From Pseudomonas sp. dw_612 (lineage in GTDB: Bacteria; Pseudomonadota; Gammaproteobacteria; Pseudomonadales; Pseudomonadaceae), in assembly GCF_018449725.1 (NCBI RefSeq), contig NZ_JAAVVC010000002.1:1-64000 (forward strand): a DNA stretch of 64,000 nt, given 5' to 3'. Below, piece by piece: positions 25,951 to 33,879 of the stretch. A program made the position numbers and the translations under genes. Position 1 is the stretch's first letter. Every line of letters begins with the position of its first letter. A model generated the notes under the pieces. It saw only the letters and a program-made list of their open reading frames with translations. It did no database searches and was not told the origin of the DNA.

Positions 25951-27372
25951 TTATTTCGCGCTTGAACTCGCAGCCTGCAACGCGTGTTGCGCGCTGCGTT
26001 TGTTCTTGATGCCGTAGCAGATCCACATGAACGCAACCCACACCGGGATCGCGTACACCGAGATCTGGATGCCCGGAATCAGCAGCATCACGCACAGGAT
26101 GAATGCCACGAACGCCAGGCAGATGTAGTTCCCGTACGGGTACCACAGGGCCTTGAACAGCGGCGTCTGGTTGGTTTTGTTCATGTGCTGACGGAATTTG
26201 AAGTGCGAGAAGCTGATCATCGCCCAGTTGATCACCAGGGTCGCCACGACCAGCGACATCAACAACTCCAGCGCATTTTGCGGGATCAGGTAGTTCAGCA
26301 GCACGGCAATCAGCGTCACCGCCGCCGAGGCGAGAATCGAGCGCACCGGCACACCGCGCTTGTCGATTTTCGCCAGGGCCTTCGGCGCATCGCCCTGCTC
26401 GGCCATGCCCAGCAGCATGCGGCTGTTGCAGTAGGTGCCGCTGTTGTACACCGACAACGCGGCGGTCAGGACCACGAAGTTGAGGATGTGCGCGGCGGTG
26501 TTGCTGCCGAGCATCGAGAACACCTGCACGAACGGGCTGCCGCTGTAGGAATCGCCGGACGCGTTCAGCGTCGCCAGCAGGCTGTCCCATGGCGTCAGCG
26601 ACAGCAGGATGACCAGGGCGCCGATGTAGAAAATCAGGATCCGGTAGATCACCTGGTTGATGGCTTTCGGGATCACGGTTTTCGGCTTGTCGGCTTCGGC
26701 TGCGGTAAAACCGAGCATTTCCAGACCGCCGAAGCTGAACATGATGATCGCCATGGCCATCACCAGACCGCTGACCCCGTTCGGGAAGAAGCCGCCGTGG
26801 GACCACAGGTTGCTTACCGAGGCTTGCGGTCCGCCATTGCCGCTGACCAGCAAATAGCTGCCCAACGCAATCATGCCGACAATCGCCACGACCTTGATGA
26901 TCGCGAACCAGAACTCGGCCTCGCCGAAGACTTTGACGTTGGCCAGGTTGATCAGGTTGATCAGCACAAAGAAACCGGCGGCCGAGACCCAGGTCGGGAT
27001 GTCCGGCGCCCAGTAGTGGATGTACTTGCCGACCGCGGTCAACTCCGACATGCCCACCAGAATGTACAGAATCCAGCAGTTCCAGCCCGACAGGAAACCG
27101 GCGAAACCGCCCCAGTATTTATGGGCGAAGTGGCTGAAGGAACCGGCGACCGGCTCTTCGACGATCATTTCGCCGAGCTGGCGCATGATCATGAAAGCGA
27201 TGAAGCCGCAGATGGCGTAGCCGAGGATCATCGACGGGCCGGCGGATTTCAGGACGCCGGCCGAGCCGAGGAACAGCCCGGTTCCGATCGCGCCACCGAG
27301 GGCGATCAGTTGAATATGGCGATTTTTCAGGCCGCGTTTCAGCTCGCCTGAATGCGAGTTTTGTCCACTCAT
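25951..27372 (-). CDS. aroP: Aromatic amino acid permease (AroP-like)
   Basis: This 473-residue amino acid-polyamine-organocation permease has about twelve membrane segments and the hallmark GGAIGTGLFLGSAG in segment 1. The stretches RQLGEMIVEEPVAGSFSHFA and NVKVFGEAEFWFAIIKVVAI closely follow AroP/PheP rather than GABA or proline carriers, so proton-coupled uptake of Phe, Tyr and Trp is likely. The ATG at 27372 has only a weak ribosome site (GTGAGA). An in-frame TTG at 27390 is the alternative. It fits functionally with phhABC about 6 kb away; exact specificity within the group is inferred. Confidence 0.82.
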   Translation of the reverse strand: MSGQNSHSGELKRGLKNRHIQLIALGGAIGTGLFLGSAGVLKSAGPSMILGYAICGFIAFMIMRQLGEMIVEEPVAGSFSHFAHKYWGGFAGFLSGWNCWILYILVGMSELTAVGKYIHYWAPDIPTWVSAAGFFVLINLINLANVKVFGEAEFWFAIIKVVAIVGMIALGSYLLVSGNGGPQASVSNLWSHGGFFPNGVSGLVMAMAIIMFSFGGLEMLGFTAAEADKPKTVIPKAINQVIYRILIFYIGALVILLSLTPWDSLLATLNASGDSYSGSPFVQVFSMLGSNTAAHILNFVVLTAALSVYNSGTYCNSRMLLGMAEQGDAPKALAKIDKRGVPVRSILASAAVTLIAVLLNYLIPQNALELLMSLVVATLVINWAMISFSHFKFRQHMNKTNQTPLFKALWYPYGNYICLAFVAFILCVMLLIPGIQISVYAIPVWVAFMWICYGIKNKRSAQHALQAASSSAK

Positions 27373-28006
27373 GAAAAGGGTCTCACGCAAGGTTTGATGA
27401 TGTTCAGTAGACGTTGCTGCTCGGTTGCAATTTCAAGCAGCGCCGATCAAACCCCAGCGCAAGCACCAGGAGTTCAGCGTATTTACAACGGTCATGCGTC
27501 ACCTGTTTGTTTTTATCTGTGACGAAATCGAACCCGACACGCTTGTGGCGCGGCGGAGTGAACAAGACGGGTAGCCTTGAAATTTGCGCAGATACGCAGG
27601 AGGTCACAGTTAAAACGCGGCGCATTGTACACCGCTAACCCCCTGCTGCCAGACACCACTGGATCAGCGCGTCGGTTGCCGGGATTGCCTGTGTCCGCCT
27701 CGGGGGTGCCGGGCGGCTGCAAAAAAGAAGTCAGACCTTTGCAGGTCATCGACGCAGGCGATGGAAACATCGGCCCACGGGGAGGGATGGAAATGAGTCA
27801 CGGCGTTCATTGCGCCTCCTTCTTGTTATGCACCTGCACGGCAGGCATGGGTCGCATCTCACCCTTCAAACGTGGCTGAAACAAGCGCGCCAGAGCCTTG
27901 CGAGACGGCGTAGAGACGGACTGGCGGAAGGATTTCCTTACAGCCCTTGTGAAGGGGTCATCCCACGGGGTTTGGTCACGGATTTCGTCAACTTCCCGTT
28001 ACGGCC

Positions 28007-28024
28007 CGTAACGAAAACTTTACA
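28007..28024 (+). promoter_or_regulatory. PhhR-like box upstream of the peptide gene
   Basis: CGTAAC-GAAAAC-TTTACA has the TyrR-family 6-N6-6 form and differs from the phhA box (17545) at only two of eighteen bases. It lies 277 bases before the peptide start and 635 bases before aroP; the former is the closer target. Confidence 0.55.
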
Positions 28025-28080
28025 AATCAGATCTCGCGGCAAGCTGACTGCAAATTGACGTTAGGAAGCTTCCTAAGGAA

Positions 28081-28235
28081 AAGGTCGAGTTAGTTTTTTG
28101 TTTTTTAATAACTAATTCCGCCTCTAAAAACAGAATAAAAAGTTCAAACAAATCTTATTTAATTATTTTTTTGCGTTTTAAAAACCTGTGAACTAGGTTT
28201 TCAGCGACTTGCCGAGCCGCATCGACCGCAAGTCG
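28081..28235 (+). promoter_or_regulatory. AT-rich upstream block and leader hairpins of the peptide operon
   Basis: 28081-28185 is strongly AT-rich, with several T runs, in contrast to the GC-rich chromosome; such blocks bind H-NS-like proteins (MvaT) in pseudomonads. Two inverted repeats follow: AAAACCT/AGGTTTT (28181-28201) and CGACTTGC/GCAAGTCG (28205-28235). They could be operators or leader RNA structure. The promoter itself was not pinned down. Confidence 0.4.
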
Positions 28236-28300
28236 GAGTTGTATTCATAGATTGAAAACAACTTCGCTGTTCTTCTCAAAAGTCATCTAGGAGATTCACT

Positions 28301-28435
28301 ATGCAACTGGACAAAGACTTGGAAACTGAACTGCAACTGGACGATTGGTTTGAAGCGCCGACCCATGAAGCCGCCGTTGAAATGATGCAAGCCGACGCGG
28401 TTGTTCCGTTCGGCACGGCGATGTGGCCCCTGTAA
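28301..28435 (+). CDS. 44-residue acidic peptide, candidate precursor peptide
   Basis: The gene has an AGGAG ribosome site seven bases before its ATG and encodes MQLDKDLETELQLDDWFEAP, then a middle EAAVEMMQADAV and a hydrophobic end VPFGTAMWPL. It is acidic at the N-terminus with no signal peptide and no cysteine. A small acidic peptide with a hydrophobic aromatic tail, directly before an enzyme gene and separated by a hairpin, resembles the arrangement of a leader-core precursor with its processing enzyme. I do not recognise the family; the precursor role is inference. A regulatory leader peptide is an alternative, but the good ribosome site and absence of a terminator argue for a product in its own right. 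Confidence 0.55.
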   Translation: MQLDKDLETELQLDDWFEAPTHEAAVEMMQADAVVPFGTAMWPL

Positions 28436-28443
28436 GCCATCCC

Positions 28444-28474
28444 GGCGGGCACGATCCGGCCGGTTGTGCCTGCC
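28444..28474 (+). promoter_or_regulatory. Hairpin between peptide and enzyme genes
   Basis: GGCGGGCAC pairs with GTGCCTGCC (nine pairs, one G-U) around a 13-base loop. There is no T run. Such intercistronic hairpins often protect or stop part of the transcript so that the first gene is expressed more strongly. Confidence 0.5.
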
Positions 28475-28504
28475 ACATTTGCTCGGTTTGTCAGGGAGGA
28501 CACC

Positions 28505-29470
28505 ATGGATAAGCAACGCGCCATCTCGCATTTCCTTTACTACCTCGAACAACACCCGGCCCTTGTCGGCATCAACCCGGCGAAGGTCTTGCTCGGCCAC
28601 ACCGCTGATTACGAAGCGCTGACCGGCGCCATCGTCGAACAGGCGGGTAACAGCTCATCGTTCAGCTTCAGCGCCATGCGCCTGGACCTCGAACCCAAGG
28701 ATCTGCTGGCTCAGGCGATTGCCGACAACGATCTGTACATTTTCTTCTACGACTCTTCCACCCTGCCCAACCCACGCCCCGACGGCCCGCAATTCGTCCG
28801 TGCGCTGCAAGGGGTGATGGCGCAAAACTGGAAGAAGTCGCTGCTGTTCAAGGATTACGGCGATTATTTCTACGATACCTTCAGTGTCACCCCGCAGCGC
28901 ATTGCCGGGTTGAACAGCCACTTGATCCAGCGCATGTCCCACGCGACAACACTCAGTTTCAAAGATGACCATGGCTCGTGGTTTGAAACGCCGCTGAGCA
29001 GTATCAAGAAGTGGACTGACATCAACGGTGTCGGCAACTTAGATCTGGCGCCCGGTGAAATTGCGACCCACAGCGAAGAGATTAATGGCCGGGTGAAGTT
29101 CATGGGGACGTTTCTCAGCACCATCCCGTTTGCCCGCAAGTACGGGGTGCTGGAGTCGCCGCTGGAGTTGTGGATCGAGAACTCGATCATCAGCAAAATC
29201 GCCACGGACGTGCCGGGGCTGGAGCATGATTTCAATAAATACCTGGATGCCAATCCGTCGAACCGGCGGATCGAAGAGTTGGGCATTGGCACCAACGAAG
29301 GCGTGAAGGAGCTGTATGCACGCAATGCCGGGTTCGAGGAGCGCCATTGCGGCTTGCACCTGGGATTGGGCGGCGGGGCCAAGGGCAGCCATCACCTGGA
29401 CCTGATCTTCTCCGGTGGCGTGTTGGCGCTGGATGATGAGCCGGTGTTTGATGGGCGGTTTGTGTTTTAA
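28505..29470 (+). CDS. M29 aminopeptidase/NicX-like metalloenzyme
   Basis: The 321-residue cytoplasmic protein has in its C-terminal half the pattern of the M29 aminopeptidase fold, also used by the ring-opening dioxygenase NicX. NLDLAPGEIATHSEEINGRV matches the substrate strand; RRIEELGIGTNEGV, FEERHCGLHLGLGGG and GSHHLDLIFSGG supply Glu, His and Asp metal ligands. The N-terminal half (MDKQRAISHFLYYLEQHPAL) is not familiar. A strong GGGAGGA site precedes the ATG at 28505. It is the second gene after the 44-residue peptide, on which it may act. Whether it is a peptidase or an oxygenase cannot be decided from sequence; the family call is moderate. Confidence 0.65.
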   Translation: MDKQRAISHFLYYLEQHPALVGINPAKVLLGHTADYEALTGAIVEQAGNSSSFSFSAMRLDLEPKDLLAQAIADNDLYIFFYDSSTLPNPRPDGPQFVRALQGVMAQNWKKSLLFKDYGDYFYDTFSVTPQRIAGLNSHLIQRMSHATTLSFKDDHGSWFETPLSSIKKWTDINGVGNLDLAPGEIATHSEEINGRVKFMGTFLSTIPFARKYGVLESPLELWIENSIISKIATDVPGLEHDFNKYLDANPSNRRIEELGIGTNEGVKELYARNAGFEERHCGLHLGLGGGAKGSHHLDLIFSGGVLALDDEPVFDGRFVF

Positions 29471-29500
29471 CTGCTGAAATGGCGGTGCTGCTACTGGCGC

Positions 29501-29584
29501 CTTCGCGGGCAAGCCCGCTCCCACATTTGATCGCATTTCTGCGAGACAACTCGGTTACCTGTGGGAGCGGGCTTGCCCGCGAAG
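29501..29584. repeat. REPIN, family A, reversed orientation
   Basis: CTTCGCGGGCAAGCCCGCTCCCAC and its inverse GTGGGAGCGGGCTTGCCCGCGAAG flank 36 bases between the M29-like gene and the shared terminator. Confidence 0.85.
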
Positions 29585-29620
29585 AGGACTGAACATTCAT
29601 CCCGTCACTAAAACCAGACC

Positions 29621-29655
29621 AAAAAAAAACGCCAACCCTGAGGTTGGCGTTTTTT
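29621..29655. terminator. Bidirectional terminator before rluB end
   Basis: ACGCCAACC-CTGA-GGTTGGCGT lies between a run of A and a run of T. It serves rluB on the minus strand and the peptide/M29-like operon on the plus strand. Confidence 0.9.
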
Positions 29656-29671
29656 ATGGGGCGCTTACCGA

Positions 29672-30964
29672 TTACTCCGGCTTACGACGCCCAAAGCCCG
29701 GACGCTGGCCCGAACCGGCTGGCGCGCCACGGCGTTTGCCCGATGGCGTGTCCTTGTCGACCAGAACGATGCCTGGGCGTTTCTTCCCGACTGGCTTGGC
29801 CGGACGCTTGGTGTCGGCCGGACGGTCTGCCACTGGCGTACCGCGACTCGAATCACCGCGAGCCTCACCACGAGGAGCACCGCGATCGCTACGACCACCC
29901 GACGGAGCACCACGGCCTTCACCGCGTTCGGTACGGCCATTGGCCGGACGTGGCGTGCGTGGACCGCGCTCGCCATCAGCGCGTGGCGCTGCTGGTTTGC
30001 GGGCTGGACGCTCGCCTTCGATTTGCGGCTCACGGGAGTCACGCGGTGTAGCAGCAGTCTGGTTACCAATGGCTGGACGCAACGAACGCACGCGCTCGGT
30101 CTTGCCCATCGGACGCGACGATTTACGCTGCATGCGATCGAGTTTGTCTTTGCTCTTGGCGTTCATCTGCGGCATGGCCACCGGCGTCAGGCCCACTTCA
30201 GCACTCAGAATGTCGACTTCGTACTGGCTCATTTCGCGCCAGCGACCCATCGGCAGGTCGGAGTTGAGGAACACCGGACCGAAACGCACGCGTTTCAGAC
30301 GGCTGACCACCAGGCCCTGAGATTCCCACAGACGACGGACTTCGCGGTTGCGACCTTCCATCACCACGCAGTGGTACCAGTGGTTGAAACCTTCGCCACC
30401 TGGGGCTTGCTTGATGTCGGTGAACTTGGCCGGGCCGTCTTCGAGGACGACGCCTGCTTTCAAGCGCTCGATCATCTCGTCATCGACTTCGCCACGCACA
30501 CGCACCGCGTATTCACGGTCCATCTCGTAGGACGGGTGCATCAGGCGGTTGGCCAGTTCACCGTCGGTGGTGAACATCAGCAGACCGGTGGTGTTGATGT
30601 CCAGACGACCGATGTTGATCCAGCGACCTTCTTTTGGTTTCGGCATCTTGTCGAAAACGGTTGGACGGCCTTCCGGGTCGAGGCGGGTGCAGATTTCGCC
30701 GTCGGGCTTGTTGTACATGATCACGCGGCGTACCGACTCGGCGGCTTCTTCGCGCTTGATCACCTTGCCGTCGATGGTGATGGCGTCGTGCATGTCGACG
30801 CGCTGCCCGAGGGTGGCGTCTTTGCCATTGACTTTGATGCGGCCGTGGCTGATCCAGGCTTCCACGTCACGGCGCGAGCCGACGCCGATACGGGCGAGGA
30901 CTTTCTGCAGTTTTTCGCCTGCTGGGCCGATTTCGGCGTCGTCTTTCTGGTCGTTGATACTCAT
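29672..30964 (-). CDS. rluB: 23S rRNA pseudouridine(2605) synthase
   Basis: RluB isomerises U2605 of 23S rRNA. The 430-residue protein has an N-terminal S4 RNA-binding domain (KLQKVLARIGVGSRRDVEAW), a RsuA-family catalytic domain with the active aspartate in NIGRLDINTTGLLMFTTDGE, and a C-terminal tail after about residue 245 that is rich in Arg, Pro, Gly and Ser with repeats of the RGAPRGE kind. The tail is disordered and typical of pseudomonad RluB. It stands next to scpB, as in many gamma-proteobacteria. Confidence 0.95.
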   Translation of the reverse strand: MSINDQKDDAEIGPAGEKLQKVLARIGVGSRRDVEAWISHGRIKVNGKDATLGQRVDMHDAITIDGKVIKREEAAESVRRVIMYNKPDGEICTRLDPEGRPTVFDKMPKPKEGRWINIGRLDINTTGLLMFTTDGELANRLMHPSYEMDREYAVRVRGEVDDEMIERLKAGVVLEDGPAKFTDIKQAPGGEGFNHWYHCVVMEGRNREVRRLWESQGLVVSRLKRVRFGPVFLNSDLPMGRWREMSQYEVDILSAEVGLTPVAMPQMNAKSKDKLDRMQRKSSRPMGKTERVRSLRPAIGNQTAATPRDSREPQIEGERPARKPAAPRADGERGPRTPRPANGRTERGEGRGAPSGGRSDRGAPRGEARGDSSRGTPVADRPADTKRPAKPVGKKRPGIVLVDKDTPSGKRRGAPAGSGQRPGFGRRKPE

Positions 30965-31119
30965 CTGGGCACCTCCCGGTGTGGTCTGTTCAGGCAGCTC
31001 TGAAGTGAGGGCCTGAAGCGATGTAAAACGAGTTCTTGGGCGAAGGGATCGCCGAAGGGTCGCGAATCATACGCTCATGCAAGCGTTAGCGCATCAGAGA
31101 CTAGCTGATGAATGGTGAC

Positions 31120-31311
31120 TTACTTGTGTTTCCGCCGACCGGTGGCGCCGAGTTTGATCAGGCGCAGGGCCGATTCGGCCAACACCGTGCGCTTGTCGGA
31201 TTTGTCGAGTTTCTTCCAGGCCTTGATTTCACGCTTGCTGCGGCCACAGCCGAGGCAGATGTCGTCGGTAAATTTGCAGACGCTGATGCAGGGGTCTTTG
31301 GTTGAGCTCAT
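31120..31311 (-). CDS. DUF1289 family small cysteine-rich protein
   Basis: The 63-residue protein (MSSTKDPCISVCKFTDDICL) has the DUF1289 pattern of conserved cysteines C-x3-C-x6-C-x2-C, then GCGRSKREIKAWKKL. It probably binds a metal; the function is unknown. The ATG at 31311 has a GGAGG site. It lies between scpB and rluB, separated from scpB by a repeat. Confidence 0.85.
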   Translation of the reverse strand: MSSTKDPCISVCKFTDDICLGCGRSKREIKAWKKLDKSDKRTVLAESALRLIKLGATGRRKHK

Positions 31312-31324
31312 TGATGCCTCCAAT

Positions 31325-31404
31325 ATCAAAAGATCGCAGCCTTCGGCAGCTCCTACAGGGGGAATGAGTACATCCGTAGGAGCTGCCGAAGGCTGCAATC
31401 TTTT
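31325..31404. repeat. Palindromic repeat, family B
   Basis: ATCAAAAGATCGCAGCCTTCGGCAGCTCCTAC is repeated inverted around a short spacer. It sits 9 bases after the scpB stop and just upstream of the DUF1289 gene. Confidence 0.85.
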
Positions 31405-31413
31405 AGCGGCCTC

Positions 31414-32406
31414 TCAGTCGTCGAATTCGCGGCGTTCGGCTTCGATGGCTTCGGCCAGGGCGCGGGCTTCGGCTTCTTCGTCGCTCAGTTCGGGTTCGGG
31501 CTTGGGTTGTTCAAGCGCGGCGACGGCGGCCAGAAGTTTTTCGCGCGCTTCGGCGACACCGAGCACATCGTCTTCCAGCTCTGCTTCCGGTTCTTCTTCG
31601 ATTGTGGCTTCAGGCTCGGGCTGAAGTTCAACTTCAATCTCCGGCGCGGGTTCCGGCTGTTCCAAAACCTCGTCAGTCTCCGTCACCGCCCCATCACGCA
31701 ACAAGTCATCAAAGTCAGTCTTGATCCCCTGCTCCATGTCATCCAGTTCCAGCAACAGCGTGTGGAAACTGGTTTCTTCCTTGGGTTCTTCCGGTTCGGC
31801 GCTGGCGTCGGCCAGTTCCTGCAACCCGGCCGGCACCGGGGCGTCGTCGAAATCGAGCACCGGGTCGGGCTCCATTTCCCGCAGTTCGGCCAGCGGCGGC
31901 AAATCGTCGAGGTTCTTCAGGTTGAAGTGATCAAGAAACACCTTGGTGGTGGCGAACATCGCCGGTTTGCCCGGCACATCACGATACCCGACGATGCGAA
32001 TCCACTCGCGCTCCAGCAGCGTCTTGACGATGTGGCTGTTGACCGCCACGCCCCGCACGTCTTCGATCTCGCCCCGGGTGATCGGTTGGCGATAGGCGAT
32101 CAGCGCCATGGTTTCGAGCATGGCCCGGGAATAACGCTGCGGGCGCTCTTCCCACAAGCGGCCGACCCACGGCGAAAACTTCTCGCGAATCTGTAAGCGA
32201 TAGCCGGAGGCGACTTCCTTCAACTCAAAGGCGCGGCCGTCGCAGGACTTGGCCAGGATCGTCAGGGCTTTCTTGAAGACCGGCGGCTCCGGCCGTTCGC
32301 CCTCTTCGAAGAGCTCGAACAGGCGTTCAAGGGATTGCGGTTTTCCCGAGGCCAACAGAAAGGCTTCAAGCAGTGGCGCCAGCTCGCGGGGTTCAGTCAG
32401 GTTCAT
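31414..32406 (-). CDS. scpB: Segregation and condensation protein B
   Basis: ScpB is a winged-helix kleisin-interacting subunit that works with ScpA and SMC in chromosome compaction. The first 190 residues of this 330-residue protein contain the paired winged helices (LLEAFLLASGKPQSLERLFE, YSRAMLETMALIAYRQPITR, VNSHIVKTLLEREWIRIVGY). The rest is a very acidic tail rich in Glu, Pro and Ala (for example EQPEPAPEIEVELQPEPEAT), common in pseudomonad ScpB but longer than in other groups. It follows scpA by 11 bases. Confidence 0.93.
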   Translation of the reverse strand: MNLTEPRELAPLLEAFLLASGKPQSLERLFELFEEGERPEPPVFKKALTILAKSCDGRAFELKEVASGYRLQIREKFSPWVGRLWEERPQRYSRAMLETMALIAYRQPITRGEIEDVRGVAVNSHIVKTLLEREWIRIVGYRDVPGKPAMFATTKVFLDHFNLKNLDDLPPLAELREMEPDPVLDFDDAPVPAGLQELADASAEPEEPKEETSFHTLLLELDDMEQGIKTDFDDLLRDGAVTETDEVLEQPEPAPEIEVELQPEPEATIEEEPEAELEDDVLGVAEAREKLLAAVAALEQPKPEPELSDEEAEARALAEAIEAERREFDD

Positions 32407-32417
32407 GATTCAACTCG

Positions 32418-33236
32418 TTATTCGGCTCGGGCCCGCACATGGATCGGCGCGAACGCCTCATTCTGCACCAGCTCGACCAAGGATTCCTTGACCAGTTCGA
32501 GGATCGCCATGAAGGTCACCACCACACCCAGCCGACCTTCCTCAGCGGTGAACAGCTCGACAAAAGGCACGAAACCGCCGCCCTTGAGCCGTTCCAGCAC
32601 ATCGCTCATGCGCTCGCGGGTGGACAACGCCTCGCGGCTGACCTGGTGGCTTTCGAACATGTCGCCACGGCGCAGGACCTCGGCCATGGACATCAGCAAT
32701 TCTTCCAGGCTCACGTCCGGCAACAGCTTGCGCGCCCGGGCTTCCGGGGCGTCGAGCTTGGGCACCACCACATCGCGACCGACCCGGCTCAAGCCATCGA
32801 TGCCTTCGGCAGCAGCCTTGAAGCGTTCGTATTCCTGCAAGCGGCGGATCAGTTCGGCGCGCGGATCGTCTTCTTCCGCTTCGATGGTTTCCGCGCGCGG
32901 CAGCAGCATCCGCGACTTGATCTCGGCCAGCATCGCGGCCATCACCAAATACTCGGCGGCCAGTTCCAGGCGCACCGACTGCATCAACTCGACATAGCCC
33001 ATGTATTGCCGGGTGATTTCCGCCACCGGGATGTCGAGGATGTTGATGTTCTGTTTGCGGATCAGGTACAGCAGCAGGTCGAGCGGGCCTTCGAAGGCTT
33101 CGAGGAATACTTCGAGGGCGTCCGGCGGGATGTAAAGGTCCAGCGGCATTTCCATGACCGCCTGGCCATAGACCATGGCGAAGGGCAGCTCTTGCTGGGC
33201 TCCGGCCTGACTGTCGACGGGTTCTACTGCAGACAT
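32418..33236 (-). CDS. scpA: Segregation and condensation protein A (kleisin)
   Basis: ScpA bridges the SMC heads. The 272-residue product has the kleisin N-terminal core FLEAFEGPLDLLLYLIRKQN and INILDIPVAEITRQYMGYVE, then AAEYLVMAAMLAEIKSRMLL, and a C-terminal winged-helix part. It follows the YciO-type gene with no gap (stop at 33237, start at 33236), so the PHP-YciO-scpA-scpB genes appear to be one operon. Confidence 0.94.
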   Translation of the reverse strand: MSAVEPVDSQAGAQQELPFAMVYGQAVMEMPLDLYIPPDALEVFLEAFEGPLDLLLYLIRKQNINILDIPVAEITRQYMGYVELMQSVRLELAAEYLVMAAMLAEIKSRMLLPRAETIEAEEDDPRAELIRRLQEYERFKAAAEGIDGLSRVGRDVVVPKLDAPEARARKLLPDVSLEELLMSMAEVLRRGDMFESHQVSREALSTRERMSDVLERLKGGGFVPFVELFTAEEGRLGVVVTFMAILELVKESLVELVQNEAFAPIHVRARAE

Positions 33237-33866
33237 CTACGCCTCGGCCATAAACGGCGTCGGGTCACCGCAACCGACGCGGATCACTTCGGGTTCGCCG
33301 TCGGCCAGGTTGATCACCGTGGACGCCTTTATCCCACCGAAACCGCCGTCGATGATCAGGTCCACCTGGTGTTCCAGCAACTGACGCATTTCGTGGGGAT
33401 CGCTCAAGGGATCGGTGTCGCCGGGCATGATCAGGGTCACGCTCATCAGCGGCTCACCGAGTTCAGCCAGCAGCGCCAGGGCGATGGGATGGCTTGGCAC
33501 CCGCAGGCCGATGGTGCGCTTCTTGGCGTGCAGCAACAGGCGCGGCACTTCGCGGGTGGCATTGAGGATAAACGTATAAGGCCCAGGTAAATGGGCCTTG
33601 AGGATGCGGAAAGTGCCGGTGTCGATCTTGGCGAACAGCCCCAACTGGGACAGGTCACTGCAAATCAGCGCGAAGTTGTGCTTGTCGTCGAGCTGGCGCA
33701 AGCGGCGTACGCGCTCCACGGCGTTCTTGTCGCCGATCTGGCAACCAATGGCGTAGGACGAGTCTGTGGGATAAATCACCACCCCGCCTTTGCGGATGAT
33801 CTCGACAGCCTGTTTAATCAGGCGCGCTTGCGGGTCTTCCGGATGAATCTGGAAAAATTGACTCAC
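33237..33866 (-). CDS. YciO/Sua5-type threonylcarbamoyl-AMP synthase-like protein
   Basis: This 209-residue member of the Sua5/YrdC/YciO family binds double-stranded RNA or nucleotides; TsaC and Sua5 relatives make threonylcarbamoyl-AMP for tRNA t6A. The signature GGVVIYPTDSSYAIGCQIGD and LPGPYTFILNATREVPRLLL are seen, with the subgroup motif KKRTIGLRVPSHPI. I chose the GTG at 33866 (read MSQFFQIHPE), giving family length and a 13-base gap from the PHP gene. An ATG at 33905 would overlap that gene. Whether it makes t6A or is the paralogue YciO is undecided; YciO is favoured by context. Confidence 0.87.
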   Translation of the reverse strand: MSQFFQIHPEDPQARLIKQAVEIIRKGGVVIYPTDSSYAIGCQIGDKNAVERVRRLRQLDDKHNFALICSDLSQLGLFAKIDTGTFRILKAHLPGPYTFILNATREVPRLLLHAKKRTIGLRVPSHPIALALLAELGEPLMSVTLIMPGDTDPLSDPHEMRQLLEHQVDLIIDGGFGGIKASTVINLADGEPEVIRVGCGDPTPFMAEA

Positions 33867-33879
33867 ATTCTCTACCTGT

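Larger units (their letters stand above)
27373..28300. other. Long non-coding region between aroP and the peptide gene
   Basis: About 930 bases divide divergent genes. I find no convincing coding frame. The left part should hold the aroP promoter. The right part holds a palindrome CGTTACG-GCC-CGTAACG (27997-28013), a PhhR-like box overlapping it, and an AT-rich block at 28081-28200. The length leaves room for a small RNA, but no clear promoter-terminator pair was seen. Confidence 0.5.

Noticed and set aside
25984..27351. A 455-residue open frame on the plus strand
   Set aside because: Antisense to the AroP-like permease; rich in His, Asp and Arg as expected for the reverse of membrane protein code.
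27373..27620. PhhR box next to aroP
   Set aside because: Only a half-site TTTACA at 27482 is present; the partner half at the right spacing does not match.
28466..28504. Upstream ATG for the M29-like gene
   Set aside because: It lies inside the intercistronic hairpin region with no ribosome site, while the ATG at 28505 has GGGAGGA.
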